A DNA stretch of 59,311 nucleotides. It comes from JBAZCI01 sp041671025 (GTDB lineage Bacteria; Patescibacteriota; Patescibacteriia; UBA10025). The notes under the pieces are model-generated. The model was not told the DNA's origin. It searched no databases and saw only the letters and a program-made list of their open reading frames with translations. Below are positions 9,201-18,161 of this stretch, piece by piece. The stretch's first letter is position 1. Each line of letters begins with the position of its first letter. The position numbers and the translations under genes are program-made. Location: the NCBI GenBank assembly GCA_041671025.1, contig JBAZCI010000003.1, forward strand, positions 1 to 59,311, read 5' to 3'.

Positions 9201-12200
9201 AGTCGCCCAGGGAGGAGAAGGTACGGAATACTACAGCTATATCCGACAGTGCGTGAAGCCGGATAATGCGGCCGCAAACTCCAAGAATTTTTATACCTGG
9301 ATCGGCAGTGAAGAGTTTGGGTATCAATTAAAAGAATTTACTCTGCTGCGAAACAGTGCGGGAGCGCCCTGTACAAATCTTGGCGTGGATAATCCTGCGA
9401 TCGCAAATCCTGCTCATCGATTCCCCAATTGCGTTGATGGCGTTGCTTTTGATGAAGAGAACGACGGGTCAATCGAACAACACGTTTCAGCAACATGTCC
9501 TGCGTCAGATATATTTACGAACCCTGACTGCACAGAATTTTACGATAATACCGGAAATATTTATTACATGCTCCGGTCTCGGTTGGTATTCGTGAGTGAC
9601 GATTGTCATCCGTTTAAGAACACGACCGACACGCTTGAGAACCGAAATGTGACATACCACATGGTGCCGAGTGAAGGGACATCGTGTCAGGCCGCCTTTG
9701 CAGGATGCCGTGAATACAAAGGTGCAGCGGCAAGTAACGTGCGCACCGTTCTGACGTCAAATTTTGAAAACGGCTCGATTGCTCCGTGGACCTCGAACGC
9801 TGACGTACCGACCTCGCTGAACCCAAGCAATAACGCCACGCAGGCCGGTGGCCATTCGATGGTCGTATTCGATCTGAACTATCCGGGTCCCGGAATGGAT
9901 GGAGCAAAAACAGTCGTTGATACCCTGGTTAAACGCGATACTGCGTATACGCTTTCATTCTGGGCGGCCGGTGGCGCCAACAATGTAAGTATTGAGGCAG
10001 CATTATATGATGGCACCGGTACGATGTTGAGCCTCGCAAATGGTGCATCAGCTCAATTTACCGGAACGGCGATTGCGCGCGCAGGAAATTGGAATCAATA
10101 TACGCTTGGTCCGTTATACCTTGATGTCGCACCCCCGACCGGTACTTTCCTGTTGATTGGCGGTACCAGCGCGTTTTATCTCGATAACATTATTTTACAG
10201 GAAGTCGTAGATGACCTCTATCGCATCAAAGGATCAACCGTTGATTGTTCCGGGTATGAAAATTGTGCCGCCTATCGTGACAAAGATCAGCGCCTCAATT
10301 ATTTGAAATCATTCAGCCGTTTGTGCGACGACGATGCGGTGGGATGCGAGGAAATGATTGTTACTCACAATAGCGATCAGCCGTTTGACGAAAATGTGCA
10401 GGTTACCCGAAGACAACGCGGAGATTATAATAATGATGGAAGGGTGGATGTGATCGATCGCGATTTACTCCGAAGCTACTTTGCAACGACTGAGCCAGGC
10501 GTTAACCGCGCTGATCCGTGGGCAATTATGGATGTAAATGGCGATGATTCCGTTACCAGTGCCGATGTGACGTATTTGGATGCGTATATTGCCGGCGGTC
10601 CCGCCCCCGATCCGTATCCACAGACATACGCGATTCCTTCAGATACGATTGTGACGGTGATCAATGATCCGGCTGTCCAATGCGCTGCATCGGAATCAGG
10701 TTGTACCGAAATGGGTAAACCGTTGATGGACAATGCCAATCAGGTAAGCGGTTACGAGACTTCATATATCATCAATGATCCTGACACGTATGCGACGACG
10801 ATGTGCCAGCAGGATGAAAGCAGTTGTCAGGAGTACGCCAGCGATACCGGCGCCAGTTATTTCAAAGATCCGGGTGTCCGAACCTGTGAATATAAGACTC
10901 CAGCCGGGACAACCACTCCGGGATGGTATCGTACGGGGACATCAATTGGGTGCGGTATTGGAGGAACTGTCGGTTCTATTTCGTACGGATTAGTGGGAAC
11001 ATGTCCGGCGTCTCAAAGCGGATGTACTGAATACCGAGACCCTATTGATCCGCGCGGATGTGATGTGAGCATTCCTGCAAATCTGCCCAACGCGGGACGG
11101 TGCGACGCCGCGTCTTCAAGTCCGGGAGCATTCTGTGATACCAGCGCATACTGTGACGGAGGAGTGAATGACGGTAAACCGTGCGATGTTTCGAATCCGG
11201 ATGCAACCTGCGGAACGGGAGTTACGTGTCAGGCTGATCCTCAGCATGCAGGACAGTGCGGTGCGGGATCATGCGTTGCCGTAGCTTCATGCGAGGCATA
11301 CTACTATATCAATAATTCTACGGACGCGACATCCTGTAACGGCATCGTTAATGATCTGCAGGGATGCCGCTTATTCTACAATGCGTCGAATCCTCCCGCG
11401 CAGTATTATGCAAAGGGCACCAACAGCGGAAGCGTACCGTCGAATAATTGCGATAATAATCCGCAGACTCCCGCATCGCCCAACTGCGATTCAAATGAGC
11501 TGATCAAAGTCCAGCGCGACCGCGTGTGCAGTCAGTGGCTTGAATGTTCGGCCGGAACTTCGGTCAAGGACCGGAGCGGCAGCCAGGAGCAAGTGTGCCT
11601 GGAACGGATGCCGTGCAACAAGCTCGACCCTGTCACCGGCTTATGTGTGGGCACGCGCGCCTGTTCTGATACACGCAAATCATGCGTACGCGATTCAGAC
11701 TGTATCAACGGAATTTGCATCGCGCTGGATGTGGATGTGACCTATCGCTGTTCCAACGCACCTTCTCAGACGTGCGTAACGAACGCCGATTGCGGAGCCG
11801 GACAATGTCTGCCGGCAAACCCGGATCGCGCATGTGCGAACGTTCCGTCTCAGCGGTGCGATAGCGATGCCGACTGTGGTGGCAGTTCGGGATCATGCCG
11901 AGTTGTGCAGAGTCCGAATATGACATTCACCAGTTCTGATAATGCATCAAATACCATTTCTTCTATCCAGAATATGACGGGGCTAGCGAAGCCGGGAATC
12001 GATTGGGGCGACGGACGGGTCATAGAGGGCACCTATCCCGTTGGATCTATGATTGAACAGGGTGTTACCGGTCCGGCAAGCAAGGATATGATTCGGGACG
12101 GTGATTTCTGGGATAATAATTTCTTGACACTCGATGAGCATAAACCAAATGACATAAGTACGCTTTGGACAGGAAACGGCACTTCATTCGGCAATTGGAG

Positions 12201-14922
12201 TCTAACAGGTTCTGCGCAGATCAAGGCGAATCTTACTGAACTCGGTGACGACGGTGCGATACCTGGGAATCCCCAGTTGAACGAAAATAATATATTGCAG
12301 GTAGATCCGGGTGATGACGTGCATGAAGGGTTATATTATCAGCTTGGCAAGTCAATCAGTGGGGGTGCACAGTATGTACTTTCTTTTAAGGCACGATACG
12401 AATCTGGAAATATAACGCTCAGAGACAGGTTACGTGTTGAAATTGAATATCTTAATGCTTCGGGAGTACGTATTGGCGGAGCTGTTCTTGGAGTTATTTC
12501 TCCTACGTCCAGTTGGCAGGAGTATATTCTCGGACCTCAGACGGTAAGTCCCGGTAGCGCTAATGCAACTCGGCTGAGTATAGTACAAGAATCAAGTTAC
12601 TGTACTACAGCGACCACGAATGACGCGCTCTGCGTTGAAGGCGGCCCTGTGAGTACATGTACATCCATCGGCGGCACTTGCCGCGGTTCGGGACGGGCAT
12701 TCTATCTGGACGACGTCTCAATGAAACCGATTTTGGAAACCAAACAGGGAGCGGATAACAAAGTTTCTCGCACATGTCGCATGTACCCCGGCGAAGATTC
12801 GCCGCTCTGCGAGTACACCGATTTTGACGGCGTGACTCACCGCGGGTGGAAAGGCTACTGTATTGAAAAAGATCCGAAGAATTCGTCGATCTGCCTGAAC
12901 TGGTGGCCGATTGACGTCATCACCGGTGAGCCGAATATCTTCGGGCAGGAAGCGCAGGCGGGATATAATGACCGTTCGCCGCTCTATTTCTGCGAACAGG
13001 CCGACGGCGTATCGAGCAACGCCCAAGTAGTTATTCGTAAAACGAGCTGTGGGTCGCAATATGGATATTGCAGCAACCAGCCTTCACGGATATGCCTTGA
13101 GACTTCGAGTCCTATTTTCCCGACTGTTGGATGCGAAGGATTTCAGGGAATCTGTATAACAAATGCTTGTGTTTCGGGTACTAATCCCGTGAGTTATCCT
13201 ACGGAATCATATCTAACTACGATTAAGGGATTTCCGGTTCAGTCAGGCGGGGATCTTAATTGTCAGCCTGAGGATGTTGATAAAGAATCATGGGACGGTA
13301 GTTGCACCCAACGCGGGGGCACTGATTCGGCTAACGCTAATGCAGTCGAAAATGGGTATGAGGTGACTCAGCAATTAACGAGTACTATTACAGAAACAAA
13401 TATTGACTCAGTGCAAATTGAGTGGACAGAGAATTTCAATTTTGTATGGCCTCAAGTCGTATTCACGCTCAACAGGGTGCGCAGCAATTTTGTAGAGGAA
13501 TTCCCATTGATTAATAAAAACTATCAATACAAACGTCTTGAGCAAAATATCGGAGGTACAAACTACGTCATCTGGCGTGTATATCCGCTCGAGTCGTGCC
13601 ATGGTTCAATTCAGCCGGGGCAGGACTGTTTGTGGCTTGACCTCTTGTTTACGCCGGGTGGGACGTTGCAATATATACGCGCTGTCGGTGAAGATGCGAC
13701 AGGTGGTCAAGACGAATTGGGTTCGTTCAATCTGAAGTTCTATCTCCGTGAATCATGCACCAATATCGTGAAGGTGGCGGGTGATGATGTCATTGCATGG
13801 GCAGACCGTGTATCCGCAGGAAGCGGCTATTCTGTCACGCCAATGGGGTATGGGCATACGCAAGACCTGTCACCGTTCGGCAGTATCCCTCCGCTCGTCG
13901 GCAATCCGGCGACATGGTATGGCAAGGAGGCAAATACACCGTTGTATGTGCAGGTTCCTTATATTTCCACGATAGATCGTGCCACACAAACACGCGCCGG
14001 AAGCCCGTACGGTTGTGAAAATGGCGTATGCGAAAAATCGCGATGTCTTGCGGGCGATAATTACGGAAAAGTATGTGATACGGTTGATGCACAGAAAACA
14101 TGTGAAACAAAAGGCGGGTACTGTAGCGGGTTACTGTCGAATTCTGTACCGGTAACGACTGCGGCGAATGAATTTCTCCCTCGCCTGCAACGATTGTTTG
14201 CAAGTGCGCTGGAGGGATGGACATGGAACGGACTCACCGGACAGTATACTCGTGATGATGCAGCAACAGAAGTGGATACCTGGCAGCAATTATTTACCAA
14301 CATGTCTATCTGTCCAGACAATCGTCGTCCATCTGATCCTGCCGCGGCAAACGCATACTGTGCAATCCAGCCGCAGGTAACCAATTTCACCTTGGCGGTT
14401 AACGGCACAGAGTATCGAAACGACGCAGCGCCGGCCGGAGGGTGGAACCTGGTTAATATTGTTTCACCGGGCGATACGATTAAAGTAACCTTTACCGGAA
14501 ATGTTGATAAAGAACAGATGCCTCTTGAGTCGATCCTCATTGACTGGAACGGCCAGAATGACAGCGCTGACCGCAAAGGCAGTATGAGCTGGGGGTATGC
14601 GCCTCGGACGGATCCTAAGAATCCTCACACCTTCTTCTATACGGTACCGTTGTCGGTAACTTCGGGCACCGTGCTCATCCCGCACGTACAATTGGTTGAT
14701 CACTGGGGGACGTGTAGCAATGTGCAGACCTCGGTCTGTAATGGAGGTGCGCGTAATGGATGGCTGTGTCAGGATGCGCAGGACAAAAATCTCTGTACAC
14801 AGGGCGGCGGAACGTGCGTCAATAACGGCGCAGGCATCGCTACACGTGCGTCCAGCTGTGCAAACGGACCTCAGGATAATCCTGGATGGTACGCGTTTAA
14901 CGGTAGGATTACGGTGCGGTAG
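6286..14922 (+). CDS. Giant Cys-rich secreted protein (2878 residues)
   Basis: A very large exported protein of unknown function. A hydrophobic N-terminal segment (residues ~15-38) precedes PVHAQVPG, which looks like a signal-peptide end. Residues ~40-440 are low in Cys. From there the chain is Cys-rich with many copies of a short motif, C-x5-G/S-C-x2-Y/F/M/L, for example CPATQVGCEEY, CQAAFAGCREY, CPASQSGCTEY and CAASESGCTEM. Three beta-rich segments look like carbohydrate-binding or jelly-roll modules (~707-860, ~1153-1305 and ~1933-2140). A dockerin-like pair of calcium loops (GDYNNDGRVDVIDRDLL and DVNGDDSVTSADVTYLD) sits at ~1378-1438. The last ~180 residues resemble an Ig-like fold. The GTG start follows the calcium-repeat gene and a VirB6-like gene lies downstream. 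A surface adhesin, sheath or secreted partner of the secretion apparatus is plausible but not shown. Confidence 0.85.
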   Translation: MNTAGNKKLRLRLKAKLILGIIVLTGLLVCGGYVLRPTPVHAQVPGFLGRLVAQPTIVVANPWQTLKDAVWKALKTAGDIAYKNTLRAFLNKAAYESAVYIASGGTGQRPLFYTNPGKAVTEAGDAAVGDFLDNVSKHVFGKSLCEPIDIQTKVRLDILARNDKPDLRGRCPLTKIGENLENSFNKAKSTRGTLIDFSYNFNPEASEFGAFITLRGQMVNARIDAEQEVRDKSLLDKFQAVTDKVSGFVKTPAPLVEAGVVIPLQESFKGYTTQTGTIVADAFGIFTNTLVSKLLQQIFIKGFNPQSNPAAFASNVGSRGGGIAVARSIFSKVAQPDYVAGGAVDIVSELSSCPPDENYNNCIIDSRFAQAVQEKLTLQEAIDRGLIDGNKTFGFTADGSEPEYLNGYPYRSLVMLRKYRIVPAGWELAAQYIKNYSGTSFSLKEVMDRFNFCGQNVCSNSSTTTCTLNIRTCGGTFPGTQCVDDGPCGGSTCLPVNDPVCPDTNGDGSSDGTCTEKVDYSPFCGLVDPNWVLKAPELVCKREGAGELIQSKDWAESPNASTVTAEGEVVPKEPQVIRRTTCADEQTCIVENPDGTCQRYGYCTEETDVWRFQGESCDAQYASCQKYTKPDGTQVSYLRNTVEYNNCSADNASCKWYCQEKNSSGQWQCDYGLTSAGTQNRLSFDRDASTCSASVAGCTELIRTASGSGTNLLFDSSFELGDETSATNPTEFNNWNIATASGLVVEKTANDAYSGQYSYHLTTSGGTGGIFEVSSSPTQTPEILHTSGRYTLSVYVKVVSGQIILNLNGSTVTQGITNEWQRLSVTGELGTGTAFVAVISSGPAEYYVDAMQLERGGLTEYKDYGSVNKVYLNGSRRSCDRQDIGCAVYTPVTTGAAPVTGQITDVSECEAGNPLSCDQCPATFVGCKAFREMPVEHVPRRPAREPVSIVPTSGKSCPATQVGCEEYTNLDEVAQGGEGTEYYSYIRQCVKPDNAAANSKNFYTWIGSEEFGYQLKEFTLLRNSAGAPCTNLGVDNPAIANPAHRFPNCVDGVAFDEENDGSIEQHVSATCPASDIFTNPDCTEFYDNTGNIYYMLRSRLVFVSDDCHPFKNTTDTLENRNVTYHMVPSEGTSCQAAFAGCREYKGAAASNVRTVLTSNFENGSIAPWTSNADVPTSLNPSNNATQAGGHSMVVFDLNYPGPGMDGAKTVVDTLVKRDTAYTLSFWAAGGANNVSIEAALYDGTGTMLSLANGASAQFTGTAIARAGNWNQYTLGPLYLDVAPPTGTFLLIGGTSAFYLDNIILQEVVDDLYRIKGSTVDCSGYENCAAYRDKDQRLNYLKSFSRLCDDDAVGCEEMIVTHNSDQPFDENVQVTRRQRGDYNNDGRVDVIDRDLLRSYFATTEPGVNRADPWAIMDVNGDDSVTSADVTYLDAYIAGGPAPDPYPQTYAIPSDTIVTVINDPAVQCAASESGCTEMGKPLMDNANQVSGYETSYIINDPDTYATTMCQQDESSCQEYASDTGASYFKDPGVRTCEYKTPAGTTTPGWYRTGTSIGCGIGGTVGSISYGLVGTCPASQSGCTEYRDPIDPRGCDVSIPANLPNAGRCDAASSSPGAFCDTSAYCDGGVNDGKPCDVSNPDATCGTGVTCQADPQHAGQCGAGSCVAVASCEAYYYINNSTDATSCNGIVNDLQGCRLFYNASNPPAQYYAKGTNSGSVPSNNCDNNPQTPASPNCDSNELIKVQRDRVCSQWLECSAGTSVKDRSGSQEQVCLERMPCNKLDPVTGLCVGTRACSDTRKSCVRDSDCINGICIALDVDVTYRCSNAPSQTCVTNADCGAGQCLPANPDRACANVPSQRCDSDADCGGSSGSCRVVQSPNMTFTSSDNASNTISSIQNMTGLAKPGIDWGDGRVIEGTYPVGSMIEQGVTGPASKDMIRDGDFWDNNFLTLDEHKPNDISTLWTGNGTSFGNWSLTGSAQIKANLTELGDDGAIPGNPQLNENNILQVDPGDDVHEGLYYQLGKSISGGAQYVLSFKARYESGNITLRDRLRVEIEYLNASGVRIGGAVLGVISPTSSWQEYILGPQTVSPGSANATRLSIVQESSYCTTATTNDALCVEGGPVSTCTSIGGTCRGSGRAFYLDDVSMKPILETKQGADNKVSRTCRMYPGEDSPLCEYTDFDGVTHRGWKGYCIEKDPKNSSICLNWWPIDVITGEPNIFGQEAQAGYNDRSPLYFCEQADGVSSNAQVVIRKTSCGSQYGYCSNQPSRICLETSSPIFPTVGCEGFQGICITNACVSGTNPVSYPTESYLTTIKGFPVQSGGDLNCQPEDVDKESWDGSCTQRGGTDSANANAVENGYEVTQQLTSTITETNIDSVQIEWTENFNFVWPQVVFTLNRVRSNFVEEFPLINKNYQYKRLEQNIGGTNYVIWRVYPLESCHGSIQPGQDCLWLDLLFTPGGTLQYIRAVGEDATGGQDELGSFNLKFYLRESCTNIVKVAGDDVIAWADRVSAGSGYSVTPMGYGHTQDLSPFGSIPPLVGNPATWYGKEANTPLYVQVPYISTIDRATQTRAGSPYGCENGVCEKSRCLAGDNYGKVCDTVDAQKTCETKGGYCSGLLSNSVPVTTAANEFLPRLQRLFASALEGWTWNGLTGQYTRDDAATEVDTWQQLFTNMSICPDNRRPSDPAAANAYCAIQPQVTNFTLAVNGTEYRNDAAPAGGWNLVNIVSPGDTIKVTFTGNVDKEQMPLESILIDWNGQNDSADRKGSMSWGYAPRTDPKNPHTFFYTVPLSVTSGTVLIPHVQLVDHWGTCSNVQTSVCNGGARNGWLCQDAQDKNLCTQGGGTCVNNGAGIATRASSCANGPQDNPGWYAFNGRITVR

Positions 14923-14943
14923 AAGTTAGCTTTTTTCTTCGTA

Positions 14944-14992
14944 GCCACTTAAGTGGCGTACCGATTAATCTAGCGACCCGACTAAAGTCGGT
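14944..14992. repeat. Two small palindromes of a second REP-like type
   Basis: The 149-base gap between the giant gene and the VirB6-like gene contains GCCACTTAAGTGGC (14944-14957) and CCGACTAAAGTCGG (about 14979-14992). They differ from the GCGCACCC family elsewhere. The second shares its CCGAC/GTCGG arm logic with the palindrome inside the RAYT gene at 24529. No clear promoter or T-run is seen here. Confidence 0.55.
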
Positions 14993-15071
14993 TGGAAGTA
15001 GGGGTAACCCACAAACTCGCATAACATGCTGTACTCGTCAACTCATATAAATTAACATCATCCATATTTTT

Positions 15072-18000
15072 TTGAAAGCATTAATTCAGAAAATACGTAA
15101 ACTAAAAAATCTCGACCCACGGGTGCGGGCGTTTGTATTTGCGCTGGCGGTCGCGGTCGGCTATGCACTATTATCCGGGACTCCTGCCATGGCTCAATCC
15201 GCGGCTGGTACTGACGACCCAGGGATAATGGCCACGGTTTTTTACGGGATTATTAATAATCTCTTATTATGGACTGCCGCTTTGCTCGGCAAGCTTCTTC
15301 TCGTTGTCATTGATATTCTTATCGGTGTTGCTCAGTACAATGACTTTGTAAATGCGCCCGCGGTTGTACAAGGATGGACGATTGTCCGGGATGTCTCCAA
15401 CATGTTCTTTATTATTGTTCTGCTGATTATCGCTTTCGGCACGATTCTCAAGATCGAAGCGTATCGTTTTAATAAATTGCTCGGAAAATTAGTGTTAATG
15501 GCGATACTGATTAACTTTTCCAAATTTATTGCTGGATTTTTTATTGATGTTGCACAGGTAGTCATGTTGACGTTTGTTAACGCATTCAAGGATGCGGCGG
15601 CAGGGAATTTTACGGAAATGCTCCAGTTACGTCAGATGCTTAAGTTTAGGGACAGTACGGCAAACGTTACCGGCGGTGATATTTTTGGAGCATTGATCAT
15701 TGCAATTATTTTTGTCTTGATTGCTCTGGCGGTTATGGTTGTTATGCTCGTTATGCTCATTATACGTATTGTCATGCTCTGGATTCTGGTTGTCCTGTCG
15801 CCTCTCGCCTATCTCTTAGCCACATTTCCCAGTGCGACACGATATTCGAGCCAATGGTGGAGTACTTTTTGGAAGTATTTGGTGACAGGTCCGGTGATGG
15901 CGTTCTTTATCTGGCTTGCGCTTGCGTTTACGACCGAAACGACCACTGATTTTAAGACTCAGGTTGAAAGCAAAGTCGGATCTACGCAAACCCAGATTGT
16001 GGAAGCTAATCAAACTCCTCTTGCGGCAAGCGTTTCCAGTCTTTCAGAGTCGTCCAACATTCTCACATTTGTTATCTCTATAGCGATGTTGATGGGTGGC
16101 CTGATGGTTGCCCAGCAACTAGGAGGTGCGGCGGGTAATTTTGCCGGGAGCGTTGCAGGCAAGATTAGTAAAGCCGGTAGCGCGCCGCTACGACTTGCCG
16201 GAGGAGCTCTAGGTGCAGCGGGATTATGGACCGCAAAGCGAGCCGATGATGCACAGGCAGGACTGCAAAAACGTCTTGCCGGTACTCAATTTGGAAAGAA
16301 CCTCGCTCAGGGTAGATTATTCAAAGAAGGTAGCCGTTTGGGTAAAGTGAGAGACGCTATTCCTGTTCCTCGTTTTGGCAAATGGATGGCTAAAAGAATT
16401 AACGCCGAAGGTATGCGCAAAGGGTTAACGATGCATGGTGTGCAGATGCGCGCGATACCTACTGCGTGGAAACAACGCGGTGCAAAGAAGGAAGAACAGC
16501 GTTTGGGAGAAGCGGCGTCAGTTGGTCAGGATATTATGAACCGTTTTTTTGGTGGCTATCTTATTAATAAGGCAGAAAAAACAGATTATGCTACATTGGG
16601 CCGCGCGGCACGATCACGAAAGGTACAATCAGAAATTGAAGCTGGCGGCGAAGAAAAAGAAATACTTTTGTACAAACTTGAGCACGAGTTTATGAACAAG
16701 GATGGAAGTGTGAAAGCCGATAAGGTTGCTGAAGCAGAAGCAGTACTCCGTACATTACTTAATAACCACGATCTCAACGAAGCATTGAAAATGCCGTTAA
16801 TGGCGAAGATTTTGGCGTCGAAGGGACTCGATGGTGGAGCGGTTACTCAGACAAATTTACAGGCAATGCTGCAACATATGTTCGGTGAGTCCGGGGATAC
16901 AATCCGTATCGCCCAAAATCTTGAAGAAATTGGATTAGCAAAGAATGACGCATGGGTGAAGGGGATAACGACGTGGGATGAGCATGCGCAAGATTTTCGT
17001 TGGACAACCGCAGAAGAAGGTGCGGAAATATCTGCAAGATATAATGCAAAGGGCGCGGGAAGACAATATGTTGCTAAACAGCGTAGACAAAATCGATTTG
17101 AAGAACGCGCAGATTCTCGTGGAAGGCTAACTTTCAGGTCAATGTCTGATCCAGGTAAAAAGAATTTCAAGTACAACACTGCTCAAGAGCTCAAGACCAA
17201 ACTTGAACATTTTCAACCTGAAGATATGCAAACCGCGCAGGAAAATCTGGATGTATTTATAGATTTTGAAAGGCAAATGATGGAAACGGGTGAGTTCAAT
17301 GATGTGCAATTAAGGCAGTTCCATCAATGGATCGCGCGTGCTGGGGGAAGTTCACTTGGAATGACGGAAAAGGATATTGACGATATGGTCGAGGCTTCAG
17401 TTGATCCCGAAAAAAATGAGCAATCTCGTGCAGAGGCGACACAGAAATTGAACCAGATTATTATTGATGCCGTGGAAAAGAAACAAGACTTTACTTATTG
17501 GAAAGAATTGCATTCTATCAATCAACAACGCCAAACCGATGGGATTACTGATTTAAGTGCAGATCATGAAATAAATGATGAGGCGGCATATACAAAGGCA
17601 CTAGAAACAGGTAGTACCAAGGGCATAAATAAACGACTTGATTGGTTACGATCTCAAGAAGTGGCTTCTGTTACTCAGTCAAAGGAGCCGTCTACAGTTG
17701 CGGAAATTGTAGTGGATCACGCAGTAGATAACATTCATAAAATTGATGAACTCCCTGCGCATGATATTGGTTCGCTTATTCCCGAAGTTCTCGCAAAATC
17801 ACAGGAAAGTATTTCCAAAGCAATTAGCGATCTTGGTCAGGGTGCTGGCATGGGCGTGACGGAATTCTCAGCTGCCTTAGGTGAGAGTATTGAAAAGCTG
17901 AAAACTTCACTTGAACAATTACCCGAACATTTAAAACAGGAAATGAGTACGTCTTTTGGTGAAATGAATACAATGGCTCAGGCCGGAAGGTTTACAACTC

Positions 18001-18146
18001 CAGAGGATCAGTTGAAAGTGTACTATGTGTTGAAGGGAGTTCAGACTGCTCTTGAAAAAAAGAATACTTTTGATGAAAAGAAAAATAATGTCAATCAAAA
18101 TAAACAAGATGCTGGGAATACTCAGGACGAAGAAAATGACGAATAA
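15072..18146 (+). CDS. VirB6/TrbL-like polytopic membrane protein of a type IV secretion-like system
   Basis: A 1024-residue inner-membrane protein. After a signal-like segment ending GTPAMAQS, residues ~50-350 hold about seven hydrophobic helices, including a long pair near residue 215-255 (the run starting ALIIAIIFVLIALAVMVVML), as in VirB6/TrbL channel components. A Gly/Ala-rich stretch (~360-390) leads into a long soluble tail of ~600 charged, helical residues that I cannot assign. The start is TTG at 15072; the next in-frame ATG would remove the signal segment. The following gene starts 15 bases after its stop. Assignment to the VirB6/TrbL superfamily rests on topology and on the VirB4/PrgI genes elsewhere in the window, so it is moderately sure. 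The long tail could face the cytoplasm or the periplasm. Confidence 0.7.
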   Translation: MKALIQKIRKLKNLDPRVRAFVFALAVAVGYALLSGTPAMAQSAAGTDDPGIMATVFYGIINNLLLWTAALLGKLLLVVIDILIGVAQYNDFVNAPAVVQGWTIVRDVSNMFFIIVLLIIAFGTILKIEAYRFNKLLGKLVLMAILINFSKFIAGFFIDVAQVVMLTFVNAFKDAAAGNFTEMLQLRQMLKFRDSTANVTGGDIFGALIIAIIFVLIALAVMVVMLVMLIIRIVMLWILVVLSPLAYLLATFPSATRYSSQWWSTFWKYLVTGPVMAFFIWLALAFTTETTTDFKTQVESKVGSTQTQIVEANQTPLAASVSSLSESSNILTFVISIAMLMGGLMVAQQLGGAAGNFAGSVAGKISKAGSAPLRLAGGALGAAGLWTAKRADDAQAGLQKRLAGTQFGKNLAQGRLFKEGSRLGKVRDAIPVPRFGKWMAKRINAEGMRKGLTMHGVQMRAIPTAWKQRGAKKEEQRLGEAASVGQDIMNRFFGGYLINKAEKTDYATLGRAARSRKVQSEIEAGGEEKEILLYKLEHEFMNKDGSVKADKVAEAEAVLRTLLNNHDLNEALKMPLMAKILASKGLDGGAVTQTNLQAMLQHMFGESGDTIRIAQNLEEIGLAKNDAWVKGITTWDEHAQDFRWTTAEEGAEISARYNAKGAGRQYVAKQRRQNRFEERADSRGRLTFRSMSDPGKKNFKYNTAQELKTKLEHFQPEDMQTAQENLDVFIDFERQMMETGEFNDVQLRQFHQWIARAGGSSLGMTEKDIDDMVEASVDPEKNEQSRAEATQKLNQIIIDAVEKKQDFTYWKELHSINQQRQTDGITDLSADHEINDEAAYTKALETGSTKGINKRLDWLRSQEVASVTQSKEPSTVAEIVVDHAVDNIHKIDELPAHDIGSLIPEVLAKSQESISKAISDLGQGAGMGVTEFSAALGESIEKLKTSLEQLPEHLKQEMSTSFGEMNTMAQAGRFTTPEDQLKVYYVLKGVQTALEKKNTFDEKKNNVNQNKQDAGNTQDEENDE

Positions 18147-18161
18147 ACTGCAACCGAGTGT

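Noticed and set aside
14944..14992. Terminator after the giant gene
   Set aside because: The two palindromes lack a following T-run, so they are listed as repeats.
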